64,000 nucleotides of DNA from Burkholderia sp. 4M9327F10 (GCF_005503145.1 NZ_SCNV01000020.1:1-64000), one strand, 5' to 3'; numbered from the stretch's first letter, positions 49,199 to 58,356 are shown. Numbers and translations: made by a program. The notes: generated by a model from the sequence alone, not told the origin.

Positions 49199-50298
49199 AC
49201 CCGTTTAGGATGCGTTGGATGGGACAGACATACGAACAACTGGGCGCCGAGGAACGCGCCGTGATCCTCGCGATGAAACTCGAGAGCAGGAGTGCACGTG
49301 AGATTGCACGAGCGCTGCGGCGCTCACCGAGCACAATTAGCCGTGAACTGAGGCGCAATGGGTGGAAACCTGCTCATGAGCGAGGCGTGATGGGCCGGCC
49401 GGCCATTGCGGGCGGTTATGATGCGGTACGCGCGGGCAGGCGTGCAGGACGGCTTCGACGCAAGCCACGCGTTGAACGTAAGCTGCACTTTGATGGAACG
49501 CTATGGCCTGAGGTGCGTCAACATCTGGACCGGTGTCTTTCGCCTGAACAGATTTCAGCCCAACTCAAACGTGCCCATCCGGACAAGCCTGCCTTGAATG
49601 CCTCGCATGAAACGATTTATAACGCGATCTATGCCGCGCCGCGCGGAGAGCTAAGGCGAGAACTGGTCAGCCTGCTCAGACAGGGCCGTGGGGCGCGCCG
49701 GCCACGCACACGGGGAGACGATCGGCGGGGCAAGCTGGTCGATATGGTCAGCATTCACGTGCGTCCGCCCGAAGCCAACGACAGGCTCATTCCCGGTCAC
49801 TGGGAGGGCGATCTGATCAAAGGCATAGCCAACCGATCGGCAGTCGGCACGCTGGTCGATCGCAGCACGCTCTTCGTGATGCTGGTGAAGATGGATGGCA
49901 GCACCGCCGAGGCCGCGCTCAAGGCGTACAGTGCTGCGTTTGCCCCACTGGACGAAGAATTGCGCAAGACGCTGACCTACGACCAGGGCAAGGAAATGGC
50001 GTTACATAAAGAGCTGGCCGAGGCGACAGGCATCCGGATCTACTTCTGCGATCCCCATAGCCCCTGGCAACGCGGCATTTGCGAGAACATCAACGGACTG
50101 CTGCGACAGTTCCTGCCCAAAGGCACGGATCTGTCCGTGTTCTCGCAGCGCCAGCTTGATGCGATTGCACTGAATATGAACACGCGGCCTCGCAAGACAC
50201 TCGGCTGGCGCACACCCGGCGAAGTGTTTATCGAGAATTGTGCGAAGCAAGGAATTGTGATCGACCCCGCTGTTGCACTTGGAGTTTGAAACCGCCCC
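49169..50298 (+). mobile_element. IS30-family insertion sequence
   Basis: About 1.13 kb containing one IS30-type transposase and matching ends. The left end (about 49169-49198) and the right end (about 50269-50298, reversed) share GGGGCGGTTTCAA, then 4 different bases, then CAAGTGCAACAGC. No direct target duplication could be recognised, because the flanks are themselves palindromic and inverted copies. The exact boundaries are uncertain by a few bases. Confidence 0.8.
49219..50289 (+). CDS. IS30-family transposase
   Basis: DDE transposase of 356 aa. An N-terminal helix-turn-helix (about 20-50: SAREIARALRRSPSTISRELRRNG) precedes the catalytic core, with the first Asp in GHWEGDLIKG, the second in TYDQGKEM and the Glu in CENINGLLRQFLPKGTDLS. 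The reading frame is intact and of normal length. Met at 49219 with AGGA 8 nt upstream; in-frame Met codons at 49183 and 49210 are alternatives. Confidence 0.93.
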   Translation: MGQTYEQLGAEERAVILAMKLESRSAREIARALRRSPSTISRELRRNGWKPAHERGVMGRPAIAGGYDAVRAGRRAGRLRRKPRVERKLHFDGTLWPEVRQHLDRCLSPEQISAQLKRAHPDKPALNASHETIYNAIYAAPRGELRRELVSLLRQGRGARRPRTRGDDRRGKLVDMVSIHVRPPEANDRLIPGHWEGDLIKGIANRSAVGTLVDRSTLFVMLVKMDGSTAEAALKAYSAAFAPLDEELRKTLTYDQGKEMALHKELAEATGIRIYFCDPHSPWQRGICENINGLLRQFLPKGTDLSVFSQRQLDAIALNMNTRPRKTLGWRTPGEVFIENCAKQGIVIDPAVALGV

Positions 50299-50425
50299 TA
50301 CTTTTCTTTGCGGCGGCAAAGAAAAGTAGGTGCCGCCCCGCACAGGGGCAACGCTAATAGACCAATAACACAACAAGGAAAGGCCAACGCCCTAAAAACA
50401 ACCACCAAAGCGCCGAGCAGGCAAA
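50269..50425 (-). repeat. Right copy of the genomic repeat
   Basis: Reverse-complement partner of 49041-49198. It carries the same palindromic hairpin (50297-50311 with 50316-50330, loop GGCG, the complement of the left loop). Together the two copies could fold the whole IS into a giant hairpin. It ends 16 nt before the mtgA stop. Confidence 0.85.
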
Positions 50426-50441
50426 CCAAAAACCAAAACCT

Positions 50442-51173
50442 TCATTCCGGCAACTCAGCCGCCCCCATCCGATGAGCAATCACCCCCGCGCGCTGCGCAA
50501 GATACGCCGACCCCCGATGCTCATCAAAATACTTAGGCCTGGGCAACATCACCGCCAGCCGTGCCGCCTGCCACCCAGTCAACTTCGCAGCCGTCGTCTT
50601 ATAGTAATACCGCGCCGCAGCCTCGGCGCCATAAACCCCATTACCCCACTCAACCGAGTTGAGATAAATCTCGTAGATCCGCTCCTTGTCCATCAAGGTC
50701 TCGAGCATCCACGTGATAATCAGTTCCTGCCCCTTGCGGATATAACTCTTCTGCCGCGATAGAAAAAGATTGCGCGCCAGTTGCTGCGAAATCGTCGAAC
50801 CGCCCGCCACAATCTTGCCGCGCGTCTTGTTCTTCTCCCACGCCTGCAGGATCGCGTCCGTCTCATAGCCGTTGTTGTTGACGAAGTTCGCATCCTCGGA
50901 CGCAATGATCGCCCGCTTGAGATTGCGCGAAATCTGCTCGTACGGCACCCACGTATGCTGGATCGACAGATCGGGCCGGTCCTCGGAAAGCGTCCACGCG
51001 TCCGAACGCATGAATGCCGTCGACTGTGGATTCACGTAATTCCAGATGCCGATCTGCACGAAGTAGAACAACTGCGTCGCAATCCAGGCAATCGCAACCA
51101 CCGCGCCAACGTAAACAACCCAGCGGGTCGGTCCCGGCCGGGTGGCTCCCCTCGTTCGCGTCATCGTGGTCAA
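50442..51173 (-). CDS. mtgA: Monofunctional biosynthetic peptidoglycan transglycosylase
   Basis: Inner-membrane-anchored glycosyltransferase that polymerises lipid II into glycan strands. 243 aa with one membrane helix (about 18-40) and the GT51 motifs: HTWVPYEQISRNLKRAIIASEDANF (catalytic Glu in SED), GGSTISQQLARNLFLS, and RILEIYLN-like KERIYEIYLNSVEWGNGVYGAEAAARYY. Start overlaps the aroE stop by 4 nt. The genomic repeat lies immediately past its stop. Confidence 0.94.
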   Translation of the reverse strand: MTTMTRTRGATRPGPTRWVVYVGAVVAIAWIATQLFYFVQIGIWNYVNPQSTAFMRSDAWTLSEDRPDLSIQHTWVPYEQISRNLKRAIIASEDANFVNNNGYETDAILQAWEKNKTRGKIVAGGSTISQQLARNLFLSRQKSYIRKGQELIITWMLETLMDKERIYEIYLNSVEWGNGVYGAEAAARYYYKTTAAKLTGWQAARLAVMLPRPKYFDEHRGSAYLAQRAGVIAHRMGAAELPE

Positions 51174-52060
51174 GCCGCGCTCTGCGCCGCCAGCATCTGG
51201 CGCAGTTGCGCCAGCACCGCCGCGCCATCGGGACGCACTCCGCGCCAGATATAAAACGACTCTGCCGCCTGCTCGACCAGCATCCCCAGACCGTCCGCGG
51301 TTCGCGCGCCCAGCCTTTGCGCGTGCTGCATGAAAACCGTCGGCTGGGCGCCGTACATCATGTCATAGGCGAGTGTGCCGTTGCCGAATGCATCGTCGTC
51401 GCACTCGGGCAACGCGGCATCCAGACTGCCTGCGGTGGCATTGATGATGACGTCGTAAGCACCTCGCTCGATGACTGCCGCACTACCTCCGGTCAACCCG
51501 CATCCGGCCGCTTGCGCTGCGGCGCTGAAGTGGTCAACCAGCGCGCTCGCCTTCGCGGCGGTCCGGTTGACGATCGTCAGCGTGTGCGGCGCGCGCTCCA
51601 GCATCGGCAGCACCACGCCTCGCGCGGCGCCGCCCGCGCCCAGCAGCAGGATGCGAGCACCCTTGAGCGGTGTGGCCAGATTCACTTCGATATCGCGCAC
51701 GAGGCCGAAGCCATCGGTATTGTCGCCATAGATGCCGTCGGCGTCGAAGCGCAACGTATTCACTGCGCCTGCCGCCGCCGCACGCGGCGAGAGCGTCGTC
51801 GCCAGCGCGTGGGCGTCCAGCTTGAACGGCACCGTCACGTTGAGGCCGCGCCCGCCGGCTTCCATAAAAGCGCGTACATGCGGCACGAACGCATCGACCG
51901 GCGCCAGCAAATGCGTGTATTCGATCGGCTCGCCAGTCTGCTCGGCAAAGCGCGTATGAATGAACGGCGACTTGCTGTGGCCAACCGGATTGCCGATCAC
52001 CGCATAACGGTCACGCTCACCGCCCGCGGTCCTCGCGCTCTCGTGAGTCGTCTGGCTCAT
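51170..52060 (-). CDS. aroE: Shikimate dehydrogenase
   Basis: NADPH-dependent reduction of 3-dehydroshikimate. 296 aa with substrate-binding YAVIGNPVGHSKSPFIH (about 19-35), NVTVPFKLDAHAL with the catalytic Lys, NTDGFGLVRD and LLGAGGAARGVVLPML. It overlaps both neighbours by 4 nt, so mtgA-aroE-RNB translation is coupled. aroQ, the preceding pathway step, lies at 57.9 kb. Confidence 0.95.
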   Translation of the reverse strand: MSQTTHESARTAGGERDRYAVIGNPVGHSKSPFIHTRFAEQTGEPIEYTHLLAPVDAFVPHVRAFMEAGGRGLNVTVPFKLDAHALATTLSPRAAAAGAVNTLRFDADGIYGDNTDGFGLVRDIEVNLATPLKGARILLLGAGGAARGVVLPMLERAPHTLTIVNRTAAKASALVDHFSAAAQAAGCGLTGGSAAVIERGAYDVIINATAGSLDAALPECDDDAFGNGTLAYDMMYGAQPTVFMQHAQRLGARTADGLGMLVEQAAESFYIWRGVRPDGAAVLAQLRQMLAAQSAA

Positions 52061-54162
52061 GATTGTCCCGGCTCGCCCGCATGCTGAGCGGCGGGGGCGG
52101 TCTCAGCCTCGCCGTCATTGCCGTCCGCGTTGTCCGCTTCGGCGTCCGGAAGTGCCTCGGCCTCAGCTTCCGCTTCGGTCTCGGCGGAATCGTCCGCGGC
52201 GTCGAGCAGCGCTTCTTCGCCCTCGTCCGCTTCTTCCGCCTCAGTACCGCTCGCGACCGTCGGTGCATCGAGCACGTGCAGCATCCGAACCGACGCTTCC
52301 ACCGTCAACTCATCAATCGACATCACTTCCATCAGCAGACGGGTGCCGCGTGCATGCACGCCGAGTGCCGGCACGTGCAGCAGCAGCGGAATTTCTTCGA
52401 GACGCACGAGGTCGTCCTTCACCACCGACGCCACCACCTGCTTCTTGTTCTCCTGCTTCAGCCAGCGCAGGCACCAGAAGTACTCCATGCGGCGCTGGTG
52501 ATCGGCATAGGCCGAGTAGGTATCGTCAAAACCCTGCACCACCGCGAACAGATCGGCGTCCTTCGGCTTGAACGGCGCGGCCAGCTTGGCGGTCACGCCG
52601 TGCTGCACGCACGCGAGCAGTTGCCATTGATTGACCAGGTCGACATAGCGGCGCAGCGGCGAGGTGCTCCACGCATACTGCGTCACACCGAGACCTTCGT
52701 GCGGCGCTGCACTGGTCTGCATCCGCGTGCGCTTCGGGCCCGACGGTGTGCCAAACGCCCGCTGCGTGCGGTAAATCCCCGGCACGCCGTGGTCGTGCAG
52801 GAACGCGCCCCACGACGAATTGGCGAGAATCGCCAGTTCCGCGACGATCGTGTCGAGCGGCGATCCGCGACGGCGCGGCGTGATCGTGATGTGCTCGCCG
52901 TCCACGTAAAAATTGAAATCGGTATTGCGCTGCACTTCGCGGCGCAGACCGTAACCCGCCCGCGCCTGCTGGCGTTTCTCGAACAGGGCCAGCGCGAACG
53001 GCCACAGCACCGCAATGTCTTCCTTGTGCGGATATTCGCCGCTGCCGGCAGCCAGTGCCTCTTCGGTGACCAGTTCGTCGAGCGTGTTGTGGCGCAGGTT
53101 GTTCTTCACGAACACGCGCTCGGCGCGCGTCTCGCTGGCGACGATTTCCTGAGTCTCGCGATTGACGATCACATACAGCGACAGTGCCGGCCGCAAGCCG
53201 CCCTCGGCCAGCGTGAACGCCTCGACGACGCTGTCCGGCAGCATCGTGATCTTGTCGCCGGGCATATAGACCGTCGAGAGGCGCGTGCGGGCAATGTCGT
53301 CCACCTGATCGCCGCGCTGGATGCCAAGCGCCGGCGCCGCGATGTGCACGCCAATCCGCACGCGGCCATCGGCGAGATGCTCGACCGAAAACGCATCGTC
53401 GATCTCGGTGGTGGTCACGTCGTCGATCGAAAAGGCGTCGACATCGGCTTGCGGCAAATCCTCAGGCAAAAGGCCCGGCGTCACCGGAGGAAAGCCAGTG
53501 CCATGCGGGAAGAATTCGGCGAGAAAGCGCGCTTCATGCAGCGCCCGCGCCGACGCAATCCCGCCGCATTCGAGCATCAGACGCGCCTGCGAGACGCCGC
53601 GTGCCGCGGCCGCCGCCTCAAGCGCCTTGTATTCGATGGTGTTCTTGTCCGGCCTGGTCAGGAGGCCCAGGGCCTTGCCGGCGAGCGCTTCGGGCAAACG
53701 GCCGGCCTTCAGCTCTTCTTCGTACTCCGCCTGCACCAGCCCCTGCTGACGCTTGCGCTCGAGCGAGGCGAGCGCAAGCTTGAGCTGCTCCTGCGGCGCG
53801 CGCTGATACTGGCCCCGGCCCTTGCGACGGAAGTACACCGGCGCGCTATGCATGCGCAGCACCAGCGCCGCACGTTCTACCGGGCCGAACGACGCGCCGA
53901 AGTAGTCGGCGCCCAGCGTCGCAAACGGGAATTCGTCGTCGGGCGCGCATTCCCACAGGAAATCGAGATCGATCTCCTGCGCTGCAGCATCGGCCTGCTG
54001 GATCAGATCGCCCGCGCTCGGCTTCTCGAATTCGATCAGCACGTCTTTTGCCCGCACCTTGGCGCGCCGGCCGCCCGGCAGCTCGACCTGAAACGCATCG
54101 CCCTGGCGCGACAGCACGCTGCCCGCCTTGAAACTACCCGATTCCTCAAAGAAAACGTTCAC
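52057..54162 (-). CDS. RNB-domain exoribonuclease (RNase II/R family)
   Basis: 3'-5' exoribonuclease-like protein of 701 aa. The RNB catalytic motif is SIDDVTTTEIDDAFSVE (about 245-261, with acidic residues D247, D248, D255, D256), followed by GVHIAAPALGI. It is shorter than RNase R and lacks obvious N-terminal cold-shock domains. The C-terminal 60 residues are extremely acidic and low-complexity (Glu, Asp, Ala). It may be RNase II-like or a distinct beta-proteobacterial branch. 130 nt after the yqiA-like gene. Confidence 0.87.
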   Translation of the reverse strand: MNVFFEESGSFKAGSVLSRQGDAFQVELPGGRRAKVRAKDVLIEFEKPSAGDLIQQADAAAQEIDLDFLWECAPDDEFPFATLGADYFGASFGPVERAALVLRMHSAPVYFRRKGRGQYQRAPQEQLKLALASLERKRQQGLVQAEYEEELKAGRLPEALAGKALGLLTRPDKNTIEYKALEAAAAARGVSQARLMLECGGIASARALHEARFLAEFFPHGTGFPPVTPGLLPEDLPQADVDAFSIDDVTTTEIDDAFSVEHLADGRVRIGVHIAAPALGIQRGDQVDDIARTRLSTVYMPGDKITMLPDSVVEAFTLAEGGLRPALSLYVIVNRETQEIVASETRAERVFVKNNLRHNTLDELVTEEALAAGSGEYPHKEDIAVLWPFALALFEKRQQARAGYGLRREVQRNTDFNFYVDGEHITITPRRRGSPLDTIVAELAILANSSWGAFLHDHGVPGIYRTQRAFGTPSGPKRTRMQTSAAPHEGLGVTQYAWSTSPLRRYVDLVNQWQLLACVQHGVTAKLAAPFKPKDADLFAVVQGFDDTYSAYADHQRRMEYFWCLRWLKQENKKQVVASVVKDDLVRLEEIPLLLHVPALGVHARGTRLLMEVMSIDELTVEASVRMLHVLDAPTVASGTEAEEADEGEEALLDAADDSAETEAEAEAEALPDAEADNADGNDGEAETAPAAQHAGEPGQS

Positions 54163-54292
54163 TCAATACTCTCGTTCTGACTTGCATCTGCCGCAGCGCC
54201 TGGCGTTGAAAACCGGCCCGCGCGTCGGCAACGTGTTCGTGGTGGTGGGTCCGTCGCGCTCGTGCTGGGCGCTAACGGCATGAATCAATGAA

Positions 54293-54895
54293 TCAGGCCG
54301 CCGCGCGTGGCGCCGGCGGTTCCAGATTTTCCGCGTCGCAAAAGGCGAGCACGTCGTCGACATACTGCTCGAACTCGCTGATCGCGTGATCGCTGCCTTC
54401 AATCAGCGTAGTGCGGGCGCCCGGATAGTGCCCGAGCATCTCGCGGTAATCGAGCACTTCGTCGCCGGTCGCAGCTATCAAATAATAGCGTTCGGGCCGC
54501 GTGATCGATGCGACCCCGAGTGCGCGCAACTCGTCCAGATGATGCGGCTCGACGACGATGCTGCCGCCGCCGTGCCACAGCGGCTGCTCGCCGAGATACT
54601 GGCTAAGATCGCGCTGCGGCACAACCGCTGGATTCAGCAGCACCGCCGGCCAGCCGTGCTTTTCCGCGAGGTGCGTGGCGAAATAGCCGCCCAGCGAACT
54701 GCCGACTACTGTCACGCGCTGCGTGGCCGCCGCAGCTGCCAGCGACTCGGCCAGCGCGATCGTCTCGAGCGGCGAGACCGGCAGCATCGGGCAGCACCAC
54801 TCCGCCGAGCGCCCGAGTTCCGTCAGACGCGCCGCCATCACGCGCGCCTTGAATGAATTGGGCGACGAGCGAAAACCATGCAGATAGAGAATCAC
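54293..54895 (-). CDS. YqiA/YcfP-family alpha/beta-fold hydrolase
   Basis: Protein of 200 aa with the small esterase pattern: ILYLHGFRSSPNSFKA at the start, the nucleophile elbow VGSSLGGYFATHLAE (Ser about 87), LLNPAVVP, and GSDHAISEFEQY with the likely catalytic His. YqiA has weak esterase activity; the physiological substrate is unknown. Its start overlaps the mpl stop by 4 nt. Confidence 0.88.
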   Translation of the reverse strand: MILYLHGFRSSPNSFKARVMAARLTELGRSAEWCCPMLPVSPLETIALAESLAAAAATQRVTVVGSSLGGYFATHLAEKHGWPAVLLNPAVVPQRDLSQYLGEQPLWHGGGSIVVEPHHLDELRALGVASITRPERYYLIAATGDEVLDYREMLGHYPGARTTLIEGSDHAISEFEQYVDDVLAFCDAENLEPPAPRAAA

Positions 54896-56316
54896 GCTGC
54901 GCCCCGCGCCGGTGAGTCCGGCAGCGCCTGAGCCGGCCGCGCCGAGAGCGCATCGAGCAGCTTCTGATGGACGCCGCCAAAGCCGCCATTGCTCATCACC
55001 AGCACCTGGTCGCCGGGCTGCGCGGCCGCTACAACCGCCTTCACGAGCGCATCCAGATTGTCGAAGGCCTTGGCCTTGTCGCCAAGCGGCGCCAGCGCTT
55101 CGCCGAGATCCCAGCCCAGCGCGTCGCGCCCGGTCGGCGCGCCGTAACCGAACACGAGGTCCGCGTCGGCGAGACTCGCCGGCAACTGCGCTTTCATCAC
55201 GCCGAGCTTCATCGTGTTCGAGCGCGGTTCCAGCACGGCGAGAATCCGCGTGCGCTCGCGGCCGACGCGCGTGCGCAGTCCGGCAACGGTTGTCTCGATC
55301 GCGGTGGGATGGTGTGCGAAGTCGTCGTACACCGTCACGCCGTCGACGCTGCCGCGCACTTCCATGCGGCGCTTCACATTGCGGAAGCCCGCGAGCGACT
55401 GTGCGGCCTGGGCCGGCGGCACGCCAACACTACGCGCGGCGGCAATCGCCGCGATAGCGTTCATGCGGTTGTGTTCGCCCTGCACCTGCCAGTCGACCAC
55501 GCCCACGCGCGCCCCGTTGTGATACACCGCGAAGCGCTCGTCGACGGGCACGCCGTCTTCCGCCGGTAGCGCCTGCCACCCACCCTGTACGCCGAAGCGC
55601 TCCACCTCGCTCCAGCAGCCGCGCGCGAGCACCCGGTCGAGCGCGTCCTCGCGGCCGTTGGTCACGATCCGCCCAATGCCTGGCACGGTACGGACCAGAT
55701 GGTGGAACTGCGTCTCGATAGCGGCAAGATCCGGGAAAATGTCAGCGTGATCGAACTCGAGGTTGTTCAGGATCGCCGTGCGCGGGCGGTAATGGACGAA
55801 CTTCGAGCGCTTGTCGAAGAACGCGGTGTCGTACTCGTCCGCTTCGATCACGAAGAAGCTCGAATCGGTCAGCCGCGCCGACACGCCAAAGTTCAGCGGC
55901 ACGCCGCCAATCAGGAAGCCCGGGTTCAGGCCAGCGTCCTCGAGCAGCCAGGTGAGCATCGAACTGGTGGTCGTCTTGCCGTGCGTGCCCGCCACTGCCA
56001 GCACCCACTTGCCGTTCAGGACATGCTCGCCGAGCCATTGCGGGCCCGACACATACGGCAGGCCGCGGTCGAGGATCGCCTCCATCAGCGGGTTGCCGCG
56101 CGACACGACATTGCCGATCACGAACAGATCGGGGTTCAGATCGAGCTGCTCCGCGCCGTAACCCTCTATAAGACGAATGCCCTGAGCCTCGAGCTGCGTG
56201 CTCATGGGCGGGTAGACGCCGGCGTCGCAGCCGGTGACCGTGTGCCCGGCGCCGCGCGCGAGTACCGCGAGACCGCCCATGAACGTGCCGCAGATTCCGA
56301 GGATGTGGATGTGCAT
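54892..56316 (-). CDS. mpl: UDP-N-acetylmuramate:L-alanyl-gamma-D-glutamyl-meso-DAP ligase
   Basis: Reuses the tripeptide released from recycled peptidoglycan by joining it to UDP-MurNAc. 474 aa in the Mur ligase family, with MHIHILGICGTFMGGLAVLARGAGHTVTGCD at the N-terminus, the ATP loop AVAGTHGKTTTSSML (about 109-123), EADEYDTAFFDKRSKFVHY and DDFAHHPTAI. Divergent from the unknown gene at 56491. Confidence 0.93.
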   Translation of the reverse strand: MHIHILGICGTFMGGLAVLARGAGHTVTGCDAGVYPPMSTQLEAQGIRLIEGYGAEQLDLNPDLFVIGNVVSRGNPLMEAILDRGLPYVSGPQWLGEHVLNGKWVLAVAGTHGKTTTSSMLTWLLEDAGLNPGFLIGGVPLNFGVSARLTDSSFFVIEADEYDTAFFDKRSKFVHYRPRTAILNNLEFDHADIFPDLAAIETQFHHLVRTVPGIGRIVTNGREDALDRVLARGCWSEVERFGVQGGWQALPAEDGVPVDERFAVYHNGARVGVVDWQVQGEHNRMNAIAAIAAARSVGVPPAQAAQSLAGFRNVKRRMEVRGSVDGVTVYDDFAHHPTAIETTVAGLRTRVGRERTRILAVLEPRSNTMKLGVMKAQLPASLADADLVFGYGAPTGRDALGWDLGEALAPLGDKAKAFDNLDALVKAVVAAAQPGDQVLVMSNGGFGGVHQKLLDALSARPAQALPDSPARGAA

Positions 56317-56490
56317 AAGCCTGTCGTGCCGCGCGGGCGAGTTTTTGCGTGGGAGGAGATGCGCAGGAAGGGCCGAAAAGGTCCGTCCGCAAAGGACGCT
56401 ATTGTAACCGACACCCTCCGGTTGCCCTGCCCTGGACGGGAGCGCGCCGGACCCAAAAGGACGCCCATCAATCTCTAGTATGATTGTGAG

Positions 56491-57144
56491 ATGGTTCGCA
56501 AATCACATTTCGATCCGCAGCGGGTGCGCGAGGAAATCGCCATCGCCGCTGCGAGAATGATCGCCGAGGACGGTCTGGACTACTCGACGGCCAAGCGCAA
56601 GGCTGCGCGACAGGTCGTCGGGGAGACGCGCGTCGCCGGCGAATGGCTGCCGGATAACGACCAGATCGAAGAAGAAATCCGCGAGTACCAGTCGCTCTTC
56701 CAGGGCGACAGCCAGCCGGCCGTGCTGCGCCGGTTGCGCGGCATCGCACTCGACTGGATGCAACGGCTCGCGCCGTTCAACCCGTATCTGACCGGCGCCG
56801 TGCTGAACGGCACGGCGGGCGAACACTCGGATGTGTATCTGCAGGCGTTCTGCGACAACCCCAAGGACGTCGCCATCTACTTCCTCAACGCCAACGTGCA
56901 ATACGACGTCTCGGAGACGCGCCATTTCGCCGGCCGCGGCTATGTCGAGACCCTCAGCTTCATGTGGCGTCCCGAGCGCGAGGCGCATGGCGCCGAGCCG
57001 GTCGGCGTGCACGTCGCGCTGTACAGCACGGACGACCTGCGCGGCGCGGTGCGCGCCGATTCGCGCGGCCGTCACGCGCGGGCGAGCGTCCAGGCCGTGC
57101 AGGCGCTGCTCGACGAAAGCGGCGTGACCTCCCCTAACAATTGA
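56491..57144 (+). CDS. Conserved protein of unknown function, nucleotidyltransferase-like
   Basis: Protein of 217 aa that I cannot assign to a characterised family. The N-terminal 90 residues are helical and basic-acidic (VREEIAIAAARMIAEDGLDYSTAKRKAARQV; then EEIREYQSLFQ). The centre reads LTGAVLNGTAGEHSDVYLQAFCDNPKDVAIYFL (about 99-131), where Gly-Thr-Ala-Gly-x-x-Ser-Asp resembles the GS-x10-Dx[DE] nucleotidyltransferase signature. It is not a Mur ligase despite lying beside mpl. A tlpA-like gene follows after 10 nt. Confidence 0.72.
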   Translation: MVRKSHFDPQRVREEIAIAAARMIAEDGLDYSTAKRKAARQVVGETRVAGEWLPDNDQIEEEIREYQSLFQGDSQPAVLRRLRGIALDWMQRLAPFNPYLTGAVLNGTAGEHSDVYLQAFCDNPKDVAIYFLNANVQYDVSETRHFAGRGYVETLSFMWRPEREAHGAEPVGVHVALYSTDDLRGAVRADSRGRHARASVQAVQALLDESGVTSPNN

Positions 57145-57154
57145 TCGGAAAACA

Positions 57155-57706
57155 ATGAAGACCAAGCGGATACTCGCCTGTGCAGTCGTAGCGATAATCG
57201 CCGCGGGCGTGGGCCTGCTCACCGGCCACAGCGTGCTGGAAGCGGATGGCGTAGACGTGGCGCAGGCAGCCCAGCCGGCGCCCCAAAGCGCCGTGACGCA
57301 GTTGTGGGCGGCGCCCGTCACCAATCCCGACGGCAAGCCGCAGTCGCTGAGCCTGTTCAAGGGACACCCGGTCGTGATCAACTTCTGGGCCTCGTGGTGC
57401 GGGCCGTGCGTCGAGGAAATGCCGGCGCTCGCCCAGCTGCATCGCGAGTACGCGAAGAAAGGCATCGAGTTCGTCGGACTTGGCGTCGACTCCGGCAAAA
57501 ATGTGAAGACTTTCCTGCAAAAGGTGCCGGTCGACTATCCGGTCTATGTGATCGGCTTCGGCGGCGCTGACCTCGCCCGGGCGTTCGGCAATAATGCGGG
57601 CGGACTGCCGTTCACGGTCGTCATCGACGCAAAAGGTAACGTTCGGTCGACAAAATTAGGTCAAATTCAGCCGAACGAGCTCAGACACACGCTCGACGCG
57701 CTGTAA
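57155..57706 (+). CDS. TlpA-like periplasmic thiol-disulfide reductase
   Basis: Thioredoxin-fold protein of 183 aa held in the membrane or exported by an N-terminal hydrophobic segment (about 5-24). The active site is FWASWCGPCVEEMP (C82, C85); later segments are LGVDSGKNVKTFL and GGLPFTVVIDAKG with the cis-Pro. TlpA/ResA-like proteins reduce periplasmic thiols, often for cytochrome c assembly; no such genes are nearby. Follows the unknown gene by 10 nt. Confidence 0.88.
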   Translation: MKTKRILACAVVAIIAAGVGLLTGHSVLEADGVDVAQAAQPAPQSAVTQLWAAPVTNPDGKPQSLSLFKGHPVVINFWASWCGPCVEEMPALAQLHREYAKKGIEFVGLGVDSGKNVKTFLQKVPVDYPVYVIGFGGADLARAFGNNAGGLPFTVVIDAKGNVRSTKLGQIQPNELRHTLDAL

Positions 57707-57900
57707 ACTTCACATTCTCCCAAGGTTTAATTGCGCCCGGAACAGGCCGGATTGCGCGCAGATTGCATAAAATTGCGAGAAGATGCGCGTCCCGCTACCC
57801 GGCCGAAAGCGGCCGGGATCAATCCTTCTGCGCGTGAAACTAGACAAGTTTCTCTAATCAGCGCTAAAGTGCGGCCAATTCCACGGAAATAGAAGTAACC

Positions 57901-58356
57901 ATGACGCGACTGCTGGTACTGCACGGACCTAACCTCAACCTTCTCGGCACCCGGGAACCGGAGGTCTATGGTCACGTGACGCTGCCACAGATCGATCAGG
58001 CGCTGGCCGACCGCGCAGCGGATGCCGGCGTCGATCTCGCGTCGTTCCAGAGCAACCATGAGGGCGCCCTGGTCGATCGCATCCAGTCTGCGCGGATCGA
58101 AAAAACCGATTTCATTCTGATCAATCCCGCTGCGTACACGCACACCAGCGTGGCGATTCGGGACGCACTGGCGGGGGTCGGCATCCCGTTCGTCGAGATT
58201 CATCTGTCGAACGTGCATCGTCGCGAACCGTTCCGGCATCATTCGTATTTCTCCGACCAGGCAGAAGGCGTGATTTGCGGCCTAGGCTGGAAGGGATATC
58301 TGTACGCACTCGAGTTCGCACTCGACCGGCTTGCCGCCGGCTCGTCGCGCGGCTGA
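57901..58356 (+). CDS. aroQ: 3-dehydroquinate dehydratase, type II
   Basis: Third step of the shikimate pathway. 151 aa with the type II sequence VLHGPNLNLLGTREPEVYGH (catalytic Tyr about 23), QSNHEGALVDRI, NPAAYTHTSVAIRDAL, EIHLSNVHRREPFRHHSY (catalytic His) and GLGWKGY. It opens the aroQ-accB-accC-prmA cluster. The 194-bp upstream gap holds the promoter, which I could not place. Confidence 0.96.
   Translation: MTRLLVLHGPNLNLLGTREPEVYGHVTLPQIDQALADRAADAGVDLASFQSNHEGALVDRIQSARIEKTDFILINPAAYTHTSVAIRDALAGVGIPFVEIHLSNVHRREPFRHHSYFSDQAEGVICGLGWKGYLYALEFALDRLAAGSSRG

Noticed and set aside
49137..50330. Palindromic hairpins next to the IS as a CRISPR remnant or target-site duplication
   Set aside because: Only two copies with different orientation and no spacers, so not CRISPR. 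The loop sequences are complementary, not identical, so they are inverted copies and not a direct target duplication.
52063..54180. 705-codon plus-strand open frame opposite the RNB gene
   Set aside because: Antisense shadow; the minus-strand frame has the full RNB catalytic motif.
56491..57144. Calling the gene a UDP-N-acetylmuramate--alanine ligase
   Set aside because: No Mur ligase ATP loop or length match; such a label would rest on its neighbour mpl only.
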